Under the pieces are notes generated by a model. That model was not told where the DNA came from. It saw nothing but the letters and a program-made list of their open reading frames with translations, and made no database searches. Below are positions 17,843-27,051 of a DNA stretch of 37,421 nt, in pieces. Where the stretch lies: NCBI GenBank assembly GCA_004193595.1, contig RPGQ01000032.1, positions 1-37,421 of the forward strand. Direction: 5' to 3'. Position 1 is the stretch's first letter, and each line of letters opens with the position of its first letter. The stretch comes from Desulfobacteraceae bacterium Eth-SRB2. Lineage in GTDB: Bacteria > Desulfobacterota > Desulfobacteria > Desulfobacterales > UBA11574. Both the position numbers and the translations under genes were made by a program.

Positions 17843-19973
17843 TTTTGTCGTTATTTATTCCTATGGCCAGGGCGTTCCGGGTACCGACCATTACCACCAG
17901 ATCCCGGCCTCTGGTTATGGCTGTGTAAATCAAATTGCGCTGCAGCAGGATATAATGCTGGGTAAGAATGGGAATCACCACTGCCGGATATTCCGAGCCC
18001 TGTGATTTGTGCACCGAAACAGCATAGGCCAGGACGATTTCATCAAGGTCGGAAAAATTGTAGGTAACATCCCTGCCGTCAAAAGTGACGATCACCTCGT
18101 ATTCCTCGGGTCGGATACCGGTAATTCTTCCGATGTCACCGTTGAAAACCTCCTTGTCATAATTATTCCTGATCTGCATTACCTTATCCTTAACTCGAAA
18201 ATTCCGATTTCCCCTTACGATGCCGTCTTGAACCGGATTGAGTGTTTTCTGCAGTTCCATATTGAGGTTTTCAGCCCCCACCACTCCCTTGTGCATGGGC
18301 GTTAAAACTTGAATATCGTCCACCGGATCAAAACCGAACCGTCGGGGAATACGTGTTTTTGTCAACTCAAGAATAATTTCAAGAACCTTTTGAGGGTCTT
18401 CCTGCCGGATAAAATAAAAATCGTTGTTGGGCATATCGTTTTCAAATGACGGGACAATACCGTTATTGATTTTATGAGCATTGACAATAATCCGGCTCCC
18501 TTTGGCCTGGCGGAAAATCTCGTTGAGTTCCACCACCGGCACCGCACCTGATGTAATCATATCATTGAGAACATTTCCCGCTCCCACTGACGGCAACTGA
18601 TTCACGTCTCCCACAAGAATAACCGTCGCAAAAGACGGAACGGCCTTTAACAGGTGGTGCATTAAAATAGTGTCTATCATGGAAGCCTCATCCAGTATGA
18701 GAAGGTCGCAATTGAGGGGTTTCTCTTGATTTTTCTGAAATCCTCCCTTAATAAAACTGAACTCCAGCAGGCGGTGAATGGTTTTGGCCTCGTGACCCGT
18801 TGTTTCACTCATCCGTTTTGCTGCTCTGCCCGTGGGCGCAGCCAGCAGTGTTCTTACGTTAAGCCTGGAAAAAATTTTTAACACCGCATTGATAATTGTC
18901 GTTTTACCGGTGCCCGGTCCGCCGGTAATGATCATGATCTTGTTTGTTAGAGCGAAGTTTATAGCCCTGATCTGTTTTTCCGCCAGGGTAATATTCAGTT
19001 GTCTTTGGACCCAATCCATAGCCCTTTCTGATGCGACATGGCGAACAGATTTAGGAGCGGTTAGGAGTATCTTCAACCGTTCGGAGATGCTGGTTTCGCA
19101 TAAATGAAACTTGGCCAGGTATACGGCTTTGTTGTTTTCTTTAAACTCTTCGATTCTTTTGTTTATATCTTCAACAATTATCTTCCGTTCAACGGCAATA
19201 TTACCCAGTGCCTCGACAACCACATCTCTTCCAACGCCAAGGATTTCCCGACTCTTTTTTATAAGGGGTTCATATGGGTAAAAGACGTGCCCCTCATCTG
19301 AGAGCTGATTGAGGACATAGAGAATGCCTGCTTCAACCCTCAATTGTGAATCTTCAGGAAATCCAAGTTTTGAGGCGATACGGTCGGCGATCACAAATCC
19401 TATTCCGAAAATATCCGTTGCAAGACGATAGGGATTGTCTGTCACCACCGCAATGGATCGATTCCCATATTGTTTGAATATTTTCGTGGCATAGCCGGAG
19501 CTGATTTCATGAGCTTGAAGAAACAGCATGACATCACGAATCTCTTTCTGCTCATCCCATGCCTTTTGTATCATGGCGATACGTTTTTTGCCGATACCGT
19601 TGACCCGGGAAAGCTTTTGGATTTCATTTTCGATGACATCCAGTGTTTGTTCTCCAAATTTTTTAACGATTCGGCCGGCCATGACAGGTCCGAGCCCTTT
19701 GATGAGTCCGGAGCCCAGATACTTTCGAATTCCATAAACGGTTGCCGGAACCGTGGTCTTGGATTCCACAACCTTGAACTGCTCTCCAAATTTTGGATGA
19801 TTCACCCATTCGCCACGCATGTTGAGGATTTCGCCGGGAGCCGGCGATATCAGGTGTCCGACTATGATGACAAGATTCCTATGCCCGTGAACTTTTACTC
19901 TGGCAATGGTAAAACCGGTCTCGTCGTTCGTGTATGTAATTCTTTCAATCTGGCCGGAAAGGTCCGTAAGCAT
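17826..19973 (-). CDS. recD2: RecD2-type DNA helicase, 3' end altered at the duplication junction
   Basis: A 715-residue RecD2/TraA-class SF1B 5'-3' helicase. N-terminal domain (1-90), tandem helix-hairpin-helix region (about 90-230, RVNGIGKKRIAMIQ), then the motor: GGPGTGKTT at 351-359, DEAS at 428-431, GDVNQLPSVG at 455-464, and VHKSQGSEYP near 654 with YTAITRGRDLVV (motif VI). RecD2 acts in DNA repair and replication-fork maintenance without RecBC. AAGG lies before the ATG. The final codons (about NDLVC and the stop) come from the inverted copy, since homology between arms begins at about 17842; a normal RecD2 would run further after NALAIGI. The loss is small and outside the motor, so activity may remain. 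It is the first of three helicases on this strand. Confidence 0.9.
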   Translation of the reverse strand: MLTDLSGQIERITYTNDETGFTIARVKVHGHRNLVIIVGHLISPAPGEILNMRGEWVNHPKFGEQFKVVESKTTVPATVYGIRKYLGSGLIKGLGPVMAGRIVKKFGEQTLDVIENEIQKLSRVNGIGKKRIAMIQKAWDEQKEIRDVMLFLQAHEISSGYATKIFKQYGNRSIAVVTDNPYRLATDIFGIGFVIADRIASKLGFPEDSQLRVEAGILYVLNQLSDEGHVFYPYEPLIKKSREILGVGRDVVVEALGNIAVERKIIVEDINKRIEEFKENNKAVYLAKFHLCETSISERLKILLTAPKSVRHVASERAMDWVQRQLNITLAEKQIRAINFALTNKIMIITGGPGTGKTTIINAVLKIFSRLNVRTLLAAPTGRAAKRMSETTGHEAKTIHRLLEFSFIKGGFQKNQEKPLNCDLLILDEASMIDTILMHHLLKAVPSFATVILVGDVNQLPSVGAGNVLNDMITSGAVPVVELNEIFRQAKGSRIIVNAHKINNGIVPSFENDMPNNDFYFIRQEDPQKVLEIILELTKTRIPRRFGFDPVDDIQVLTPMHKGVVGAENLNMELQKTLNPVQDGIVRGNRNFRVKDKVMQIRNNYDKEVFNGDIGRITGIRPEEYEVIVTFDGRDVTYNFSDLDEIVLAYAVSVHKSQGSEYPAVVIPILTQHYILLQRNLIYTAITRGRDLVVMVGTRNALAIGINNDKNDLVC

Positions 19974-20046
19974 GATCTTGCCTTAGAAATTCTACAACTT
20001 ACTGTAAATAAATCGACTTATGAGATATGGTCTTTTGTCTCATATA

Positions 20047-20190
20047 TGGAATAGTGGAATGTTGGTTTCTAAAGGAATTTGTTTATTGATGGATTTTTCA
20101 ACTCCCCTATCAAGATCGATTTTATCAATAACCCATGTTCCCATTTTTTCAAAACCCATTACCCCAGTATTCCATTATTCCAACATTCCA
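20047..20190. repeat. Foldback (MITE-like) repeat, right-arm copy
   Basis: Inverted ends built from TGGAATAGTGGAATGTTGG and CCATTATTCCAACATTCC around an AT-rich, non-coding centre. It lies upstream of recD2, between that gene and the trmO-like fragment. Such units are typical non-autonomous repeats; no transposase in the window obviously matches them. Confidence 0.7.
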
Positions 20191-20258
20191 ATTGTGACCT
20201 GTCCGCTCGTTCCCTGCAATTGCAGTCGGGTTGAAGCGAACTAACTCGGCCATGTAAA

Positions 20259-20597
20259 TTATACCCAGTCCGGTAACCGTGTATCTTGTTTTAAGGCGCT
20301 GCTGGGGATGAAACATTTTATATCAATAACCGGGGACCCGCCAAACGCATCGATCTTGTCGATGTGAATCGTGTTTCCTTGTATCGATTGTATCTTACAT
20401 ATGGATATGCCAATCAGATTAGGCCGTAACGGGGAATGGGTCGCAAACACCCCTGTTAAGGGGTTTTTCTTATTTCTCCTCGGATGGACCTGCATTACTT
20501 TCCTCTTTTCAAGAGTGTCATTCTCATGAAACCAGTAACATACGATTATATGAGAAAATTCATCCAAACCCAAAAGGAATTTTCCATGGACGGGCAT
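20259..20597 (-). pseudogene. trmO/tsaA-like tRNA methyltransferase, N-terminally truncated
   Basis: The 112-residue frame carries strong marks of the TrmO (TsaA/YaeB) family, which methylates t6A37 in tRNA: LDEFSHIIVCYWFHEN, KVMQVHPR, PLTGVFATHSPLRPNLIG and IDAFGGSPVIDIKCFIP. Complete members have about 40-50 further residues before the EFSHI motif that form the start of the SAM-binding barrel; here that part is replaced by unrelated sequence and the ATG used by the frame is arbitrary. I call it a fragment. A CCCCT-GTTA-AGGGG sequence inside (20449-20465) is just the coding sequence for the PLTG motif. Confidence 0.75.
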
Positions 20598-20643
20598 TAT
20601 TTTGCTCGGAAAAATCGACTAACTACTAACAACTGTGCGCATG

Positions 20644-20918
20644 CCGCAATTAAGATGATGATTCGCAGCATAAGGGGATATAACATTTTTAAAGGATTCA
20701 GGGGAAGGCCTAAATCAGACATAAAAGCGCTTGAAAAATCCGTTGCAAGTCTCTCAGATATGGTAATGAATCATCCTGAAATTGCAGAGATGGATATCAA
20801 TCCCCTTATGGTGCACGAAGAAGGAAAGGGAGCCACAGTAGCAGATTACAGGATAGTTCTAAAGGACAAAAATTCGTCCATCTGTAAATCAGTTATCAGA
20901 AACCGGAAATCTAACTGA
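20644..20918 (+). pseudogene. ADP-forming acyl-CoA synthetase, C-terminal fragment
   Basis: The frame reads IKMMIRSIRGYNIFKGFRG, ALEKSVASLSDMVMNHPEI and AEMDINPLMVHEEG, then ADYRIVLK. This is the C-terminal ATP-grasp segment of NDP-forming acetyl-CoA synthetases or the related acyl-CoA synthetase-acetyltransferase fusions. Everything before it, some hundreds of residues, is missing, and the upstream frame (from 20484) is only the antisense of the trmO-like fragment. The tail after LKDKN runs into the 3' end of the giant helicase gene on the other strand. A genomic fragment, not a gene. Confidence 0.7.
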
Positions 20919-23900
20919 CGCGAGTTCAAAACAACAGTCATTTTCGCGGCAGTGTTCAAAAAAAGCCTTAAAACAGGCATTGGCCTGTAGTTGTTTTTCT
21001 GTGTGAGCAATAGCTGAAAAGAAGGTCTTGCTGCCTGCTACAATCAATTTCTTGCGGGCTCGTGTCATTGCTACGTTGAATCGGTTTGGATTATTCAGAA
21101 ATTCGCTGAGAACGTGATCAGGGTCGGAGCATGTAAAGCCAAACAGGATCACATCCCGTTCAGCGCCTTGAATCCGTTCCACAGTGTCAATTAAAGGCAA
21201 ATCCTCAGCGCTCATGCCTGAAAGTTCGCTCAGCCGCCTGGCGATTGCGTTGTTTTGGGCCCGGTGCGGAGAGATAAGCGCCAATTGTTCTTTATCCACA
21301 CCTCTGTCTATCAGCAAACGGCAGGCCAATTGAGCCATTATTTCCGCCTCAATCGCTGACTCCTGATGACAACCTTGATGATCCGTCAGTACAAGAACAA
21401 CCGGTTTTTGCGGATCGATAATCTTATCAATCAGATCATTCATTGACGGGCCATTCAACGAGAGCCGGGTCCGGGCATTTTCCGGCGCCGGGCGTAACGT
21501 GGAGTCGTACCATGTCTGACTTGGAAACATGCAGATCTCCGCATTCATCCGATAGGTTATATCTAACTGTTTGCTATGATGCGGATAACGCCGGAGCAGA
21601 ACATCAAGCAGCGAACGGCGTGCTTCCGTTTCAATCAATTCGTCATTCAGAGTCTCGCTCCATGGCTCTTCCTTGAATGTTGCCGAGCGGATTACCGGCG
21701 GCAACTGGTGGATATCTCCGAGAAAGATAAAATTACCTTTACCGTAAATCAGACTCAGCATGGCCTGAGGCGCCAGCATTTGTGACGCTTCATCAAAGAT
21801 TACCCAATCGAATGGTTTGGGGAATGTAACGCTGTTGTTGTGATTTTGGAACATATTATACAACCCGTAACCGGTCGATCCAACAATAAGATAAGGAGAG
21901 AGTAAAGCCGGGCCGGCGTCTGTCAACGGTTCTACCTGCATGTTTTTATTTTCTTCTTCGAACTCCGGGCCTTCCCATCTTCCCAGTTTAACGCAATGTG
22001 CCGGAAAATTCTGCAAATTATGAGTATTCACCAGATTAACCACCTTGCTCAGCACCTGGTCAATTGCCTGATGTGTAGAACCGCTTACAGCAATACGAAG
22101 TTTGCTGCCGGTTGTTTGTGCGTGGCGAATCAAGGCGATCAGAATCCAGCCAAGAAGATTTGTCTTGCCGGTTCCTGGCGGGCCCTGAATCAGGCTCAAT
22201 GCGTATTGAAAAGGCAATTGCAATGCATGTTGCTGCGACTGATTTAACCGGGCCACAGCTCCCTCGGACTGAAGCCACCCGCGTACCCACTCCTGCCAGT
22301 CAGACGGTTGTTCAAAATCCCATTTTCCGGCAAACAGATCCGTCAAAGGATGACTGACCCTGGTAGAATAAACGGTTTGCACCACCTGGAGCAGCTTGGG
22401 CGTGTTCCAGTCATCCCCATCTTCTTCCAGGGAATAGGAAATGCCTTTATGCAATCTCATATTACCGTATTGACGCGAATGCAGGGCCACCTCGCCGATC
22501 TGGGGCGAATACTGAGCCATGATTACAGGCATGCCGCTTTGCAGGTCATGGACACCGGCAGGAACCAGTTTCAGAAAGTCTCCCCGGCGGAATTTGGAAA
22601 CTCCGGCCTCATCGGCAATGGTAAACATATAAAGAAATCGTCCCTCGTCATCAAGAACCGTGCCGGTAAACTCAAGGGGTCCCAATGCCCTGAAACGTTC
22701 CACCCGCTCTTCGAGTGAAAGCTCCTGCAAGGCTTTTATGTCTGTTTCCTGACAGCCTTTTTCTGCTTCGATAAAGTCTTGATATGCTTCAGCCCTGGTC
22801 GATCCGCCCTCTGGAATAATCCGCCACTCTTTTTGGTTCCACTCGCTTTCCAGGTGTGATGAAATCCATTTTTGGAGCTTTGCCTTGAGTTTTAGAATTG
22901 TTGCAAGATATGCCTGGATTATCTCTTTACTGTTCTTGCCGTTCATTTCCGCATCAGGCAGCCTGTCCCCCTGAAAAAGAGTGTCAGGAACAGGAATTTC
23001 CGATTCATCTGCCAGTCCTAATATTCGGTTCAGGGCAAAAAGAGTCATGTTGCCGGGAAGCGGAAGCAAAAAATGCTTCTGAAGCGCCTGCCGCAAGTCT
23101 GTCCAATGAGGATTAAGGCCATGACGAAGAAGTCCGCATACATGCATATCTTCCATAAGCGCTGCCCAATCCTTTATCCCCTGCCTGACTGCCGTTCCGA
23201 AAAGGAAAATGTGTGGCCCCCTCCCATTGTCTATAGCGGATTGCCAGAGTTCCTGAAAACAATTTGAAAAATCCTGCCAGATCTGACGCCGGTCCGTGTC
23301 GGCGCTTGTGCCATCCCGGAATTTATCGCTTACCTGCGAGGTAAATGTTGTCCAGGTTAATGTTTTCAGGTCTTCACCTCTCTTCTGCATACATAGACCT
23401 ATTCCACAGGGCTGCATCGAAATCGGGTCATGAATTAGATGCAGGAAAAAGGCTGTTGAGATGTTGGCGGGAAACAAGCAGGTCTTCTTTTTTATTATGG
23501 CAATTTTGTTGTGGAGCAACGCATTAAGAGCGCCCTGAAGACGCTCTCTTTGCAAAGGCGCAAATGGTGGTCTATTGCCGGAAGAAGCGTTTGCACCGCA
23601 GGCAGATGATAGATTCTGGGAAGATACAGGTGGCTGACACGAAGATGCAAACCAGGCAGAAGTTTCCTCAAGACTCTTCATGCCGAGAGAGCGTATTTTC
23701 TGCAGGGCACCAAACGTCAGATGAGGGATAAACTGAACCTCCTCTTTGGTCATGGCCTGCTGGTAACAAAACTCGAAATAAGGGCAGTTTGTGCAGTGTT
23801 TCTGCAATTGCCAGAATGTACTGGATGGAGAACCGGAGAGGCACGTATTAAGATTTCTAAAAATTGCTTTAAACGTGGTCATATAAGGCCGCAGGTCAAA

Positions 23901-26900
23901 GCTATGGCGCTGTGGAGCGTCATTAAGAGGCGAACGAATGAGCAGAAAACCGGTGTCCGCCACTTTTACTTCGCTGGCAAACGATTGATTCCGAGAGGGC
24001 GCAAGAGACTGAAACCATTCCATGTCGCTATGGATCAATGTTTTGAGCAGAAAGGCATAAAACGCCACTTGCCACTTCTGGTAGTAGCGGGGAACAGAAC
24101 TGCTTTTAATGTCCCCGACCTGAAGTAGAGTTTTTTCTTTTTCCTGTGACACCTGGATCAGATCAGGAATACCAACCCCGTCTATGGAGATTTTTTTGCC
24201 GGCTTGCCCGTTAAAAAACGCAGGAGATGGAGACAAAACAGCATCAATTATCAAAACGCCCTGCGCAAGATAGAGATTACCGGCAAGAGAGTTTTGTTGC
24301 GCCATCCGCTGCAATTGCGCCCAGGTCTCATTAAACCTGTCTTTGAGCGACCGCATTTTTCCGGTCTCGTCTTTTTCTGAGATGATGGTAAGGATTTCAT
24401 TCTGCTTGCGCAAATCAGTCAGTATTTCTCTTTCAAATTCCCGTCCTCTTGCCATGCGCAGGGTTGTCAGCTCATCATCCACCTGAGTACGCCTGAACGG
24501 TTGATGCTCAGGCAGGAGAAAGTGAAAGCTTAGCCATCGGCTGCATAGTTGATGACGGAAGTATTCACCGATTATGGTTCCTGTCAAAGGCCGGGCCCGG
24601 TAACGCGCATCTTCGCATATGGAAAAAGGAATGCCGGTTGTCCGGCGATTTTTTTCCCATGTCAGCAAAGGCTCTGCGGAAGATGGCGTATCAAGAAAGG
24701 CAATGACTTTTTTCTCTGGATGCCTGAGCATGGAATCAAGGTTCCGGAAATCAAGATTCCTTGATTCAATATTCCCTGATTTAATATTCAGTGGATCGCC
24801 CTGCACGATTTCGGATGATCTGCTCAAGTATTGTTTGAAAAAAACAATCAGGCGCTCATCATAGATAAAATCGTTCAGTTCACGCAGTATTAATTCTTTC
24901 GGAAGGGTGGCGCAAAAGGAATTTAGAGGGAACATGGCCCGCATTACCTTGAAGTGACGATTAATCCAGGCGGTAAAGTCTTTTGGTTCTAAAGGAAGAG
25001 AGAGTTTTTCGAATTGAATCCAATGGGAGCATTCCAGACCAATCTCATCGGATACCACACGAAGATCCTCCATGTGGTTTGCAAATTTATCTTTGATACT
25101 CCACTCAAGAATCAAGTTGCCGATTACGCCGAGGAATGTCCGGTATTGGTACATGCCGTTGGCTGAGAGGATTACCTCAATGCCGTTATCCAGCACAACA
25201 GCCTTTTTCTCTTTATTTAACTCATTGCGGACAAGTTTGCGGGTACGGGAAAAAAGCCCCGGCGCTGCCTCGTTTTCACCGGTTTTTTCCGATTTCAGCA
25301 CGTCCCGCATGGCTTGCGCCACTTCATAGGAAACGTGACACCCCATGCCAAGCCAGTACAGCTCTTTTTCATCAATCCGGTCAGCAGGTTCAGTCAGCAC
25401 CCGCTTGCATTTTCCCTCATCAATCCATAAAATCCGCAGCCGCCGGCCGGCAAGAAGTACACGATCGCCGGGGTCGAATTGTTTGACAATGGATTCAGGA
25501 ATATCAGCCACGGATTCGTTAGATACCTCAAGCCTGTACTCTTCTTCATTTGCAGGAAAATTGCTCCAGATCCGATGCTCCAGCAATGCATCCCGGTACT
25601 GCCAGCCACCGGTATAAAGACCGTTCATGCCGGACTTCTTTAGCCAGTTTTTTTTCAAAAGAGACTGGAATATATCATTGAGAATTGAATGGTCATCTGT
25701 TCCTGCCATGCAAGAAAAGAGATCTTGAAGCGCAGCAAGGGAGAGCCGTTTTTTTTCGTACAAACACGAAATCACCTGCTGGCTCAACACGCTTGGTAAA
25801 TATTTAGGCAAAGGCGATTCCACCTTACCCTGACCGGCGAGACGCAGCAGGGCCAGAAAACGCAGCATTTGTTTTCCAGCCTGTTCACCACGGCAGATGC
25901 CCCAGAAATGAATCGTATCCTGACGGCGGTTAGCACGGCCAATCCGCTGGAGAAAAGTAGCAACAGAATCCGGCGGCTCAAAGAGAATCACCGCATCCAC
26001 ATCACCCACATCAATGCCCAGCTCCAGGGTACTGGTTGCGATACAAACCGACCGGGCCCGTTGCCGAAATCTTTTTTCGACGATTTGTCGTTCTCTAACA
26101 TTGAGGTTGGAGTAATGCAGTTCAGCCATCCCCATGAATTGCCCTTGCCGGTTTAACAATCCGAAAATTTTATCACACCGGCCTCTGCTGTTGGCAAAGA
26201 TCAGAATTTTCCGATAGTTCCATTCCCGGTACAGGTCATCAAGTAACGTCACCAGCTCGTGTTCATCGTTTTTAAGGTGAATCAGGCGTGGAAGAATTCG
26301 ACGGCTGACATTCTCAATTAGAAGGACGGTATCTGGACTGAAACCAAGGAAACGGATAACAACATCGGGATCGGCAATAGTCGCCGACAGGGCAATTTTT
26401 TGCAGTTGTTTGCCGATCCGGCGTTCTAACCGTTGCAACACATAGACCAGTTGACGTCCACGGTACTGATGGATAAACGGATGGACTTCGTCGATTATTA
26501 CCGTGCGGACCCGCAAGAGAAAACCCCGCAAATCAGAATTGGAGCTGCCCAGCATCACGTCCAGCGATTCCGGTGTTGTGAGCATGATGTCGGGACAACC
26601 GCCACCGGCACGTTTGATGTCGCCGGTACGAATAGCAAACCGGAGTCCGAGACGTTCGATTAGAACTGATTCAAACCGGCGGCGGATATCAAAAGCCAGA
26701 GCGCGGGTCGGTACGATGTAGATGACTGATTCGGTCAATCCGGAGCGGATTATCCGTTCCAAGCAAGGAGCCAGCGCAGCCTCGGTCTTGCCGGAGCCGG
26801 TGGCTGACTGGATAATGAGATCCCTGCTTTCCAGAATGGGTCTGATTGCCTGCTCCTGTATAGGATACAGGCACGGAAAAGCTCCATAAAAAGCCCGGAA

Positions 26901-26945
26901 AGTATTAGGGAGCAGAAGAAGTGGTGAGTAATGGTTGTTGTGCAT
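20889..26945 (-). CDS. Giant SF2 helicase - Cas4-like nuclease - SF1 helicase fusion
   Basis: A 2018-residue protein with three enzymatic modules. Residues 1-700: SF2 helicase of the Lhr/DEAD type with SATGSGKT (47-54), DEVH (152-155), SAT (187-189) and QRIGRANRR (333-341). Residues about 785-1065: Cas4/RecB-type PD-(D/E)XK nuclease with Cys801, GIPD (925-928), GDIKSS (944-949), Gln959 and the cysteine triad CTNCPYFEFC (1051, 1054, 1060), together a four-cysteine Fe-S signature; an HhH-like segment follows (LTFGALQKIRSLGMKSLEE). Residues about 1565-1980: SF1 helicase of the DNA2/UPF1 type with GPPGTGKT (1588-1595), DEAS (1718-1721), GDIHQLPP (1743-1750), ERIQGAERD (1923-1931) and FNVAMTRAR (1956-1964). 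All catalytic residues are present. No strong ribosome site precedes the ATG. It lies 106 bp behind the PIF1-type gene on the same strand. The module set suits unwinding and cutting foreign or damaged DNA; the exact role is unknown. Confidence 0.9.
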   Translation of the reverse strand: MHNNHYSPLLLLPNTFRAFYGAFPCLYPIQEQAIRPILESRDLIIQSATGSGKTEAALAPCLERIIRSGLTESVIYIVPTRALAFDIRRRFESVLIERLGLRFAIRTGDIKRAGGGCPDIMLTTPESLDVMLGSSNSDLRGFLLRVRTVIIDEVHPFIHQYRGRQLVYVLQRLERRIGKQLQKIALSATIADPDVVIRFLGFSPDTVLLIENVSRRILPRLIHLKNDEHELVTLLDDLYREWNYRKILIFANSRGRCDKIFGLLNRQGQFMGMAELHYSNLNVRERQIVEKRFRQRARSVCIATSTLELGIDVGDVDAVILFEPPDSVATFLQRIGRANRRQDTIHFWGICRGEQAGKQMLRFLALLRLAGQGKVESPLPKYLPSVLSQQVISCLYEKKRLSLAALQDLFSCMAGTDDHSILNDIFQSLLKKNWLKKSGMNGLYTGGWQYRDALLEHRIWSNFPANEEEYRLEVSNESVADIPESIVKQFDPGDRVLLAGRRLRILWIDEGKCKRVLTEPADRIDEKELYWLGMGCHVSYEVAQAMRDVLKSEKTGENEAAPGLFSRTRKLVRNELNKEKKAVVLDNGIEVILSANGMYQYRTFLGVIGNLILEWSIKDKFANHMEDLRVVSDEIGLECSHWIQFEKLSLPLEPKDFTAWINRHFKVMRAMFPLNSFCATLPKELILRELNDFIYDERLIVFFKQYLSRSSEIVQGDPLNIKSGNIESRNLDFRNLDSMLRHPEKKVIAFLDTPSSAEPLLTWEKNRRTTGIPFSICEDARYRARPLTGTIIGEYFRHQLCSRWLSFHFLLPEHQPFRRTQVDDELTTLRMARGREFEREILTDLRKQNEILTIISEKDETGKMRSLKDRFNETWAQLQRMAQQNSLAGNLYLAQGVLIIDAVLSPSPAFFNGQAGKKISIDGVGIPDLIQVSQEKEKTLLQVGDIKSSSVPRYYQKWQVAFYAFLLKTLIHSDMEWFQSLAPSRNQSFASEVKVADTGFLLIRSPLNDAPQRHSFDLRPYMTTFKAIFRNLNTCLSGSPSSTFWQLQKHCTNCPYFEFCYQQAMTKEEVQFIPHLTFGALQKIRSLGMKSLEETSAWFASSCQPPVSSQNLSSACGANASSGNRPPFAPLQRERLQGALNALLHNKIAIIKKKTCLFPANISTAFFLHLIHDPISMQPCGIGLCMQKRGEDLKTLTWTTFTSQVSDKFRDGTSADTDRRQIWQDFSNCFQELWQSAIDNGRGPHIFLFGTAVRQGIKDWAALMEDMHVCGLLRHGLNPHWTDLRQALQKHFLLPLPGNMTLFALNRILGLADESEIPVPDTLFQGDRLPDAEMNGKNSKEIIQAYLATILKLKAKLQKWISSHLESEWNQKEWRIIPEGGSTRAEAYQDFIEAEKGCQETDIKALQELSLEERVERFRALGPLEFTGTVLDDEGRFLYMFTIADEAGVSKFRRGDFLKLVPAGVHDLQSGMPVIMAQYSPQIGEVALHSRQYGNMRLHKGISYSLEEDGDDWNTPKLLQVVQTVYSTRVSHPLTDLFAGKWDFEQPSDWQEWVRGWLQSEGAVARLNQSQQHALQLPFQYALSLIQGPPGTGKTNLLGWILIALIRHAQTTGSKLRIAVSGSTHQAIDQVLSKVVNLVNTHNLQNFPAHCVKLGRWEGPEFEEENKNMQVEPLTDAGPALLSPYLIVGSTGYGLYNMFQNHNNSVTFPKPFDWVIFDEASQMLAPQAMLSLIYGKGNFIFLGDIHQLPPVIRSATFKEEPWSETLNDELIETEARRSLLDVLLRRYPHHSKQLDITYRMNAEICMFPSQTWYDSTLRPAPENARTRLSLNGPSMNDLIDKIIDPQKPVVLVLTDHQGCHQESAIEAEIMAQLACRLLIDRGVDKEQLALISPHRAQNNAIARRLSELSGMSAEDLPLIDTVERIQGAERDVILFGFTCSDPDHVLSEFLNNPNRFNVAMTRARKKLIVAGSKTFFSAIAHTEKQLQANACFKAFFEHCRENDCCFELASVRFPVSDN

Positions 26946-27051
26946 GAGTAAAAAAGATTGTTATGAAACAATTATTGATTTTCACAATATAATCCAAACT
27001 CGCAACATAACGTCCTGCAAGTCTCCGGCAGCTCCTCCTGCCATGCTATTT

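Noticed and set aside
19470..20054. 194-codon plus-strand frame
   Set aside because: Antisense of the N-terminal part of recD2; the minus strand has clear conserved motifs.
20449..20473. CCCCT-GTTA-AGGGG followed by T-run, looks like a terminator
   Set aside because: It encodes the conserved PLTG motif of the trmO-like fragment on the minus strand and no plus-strand gene ends there.
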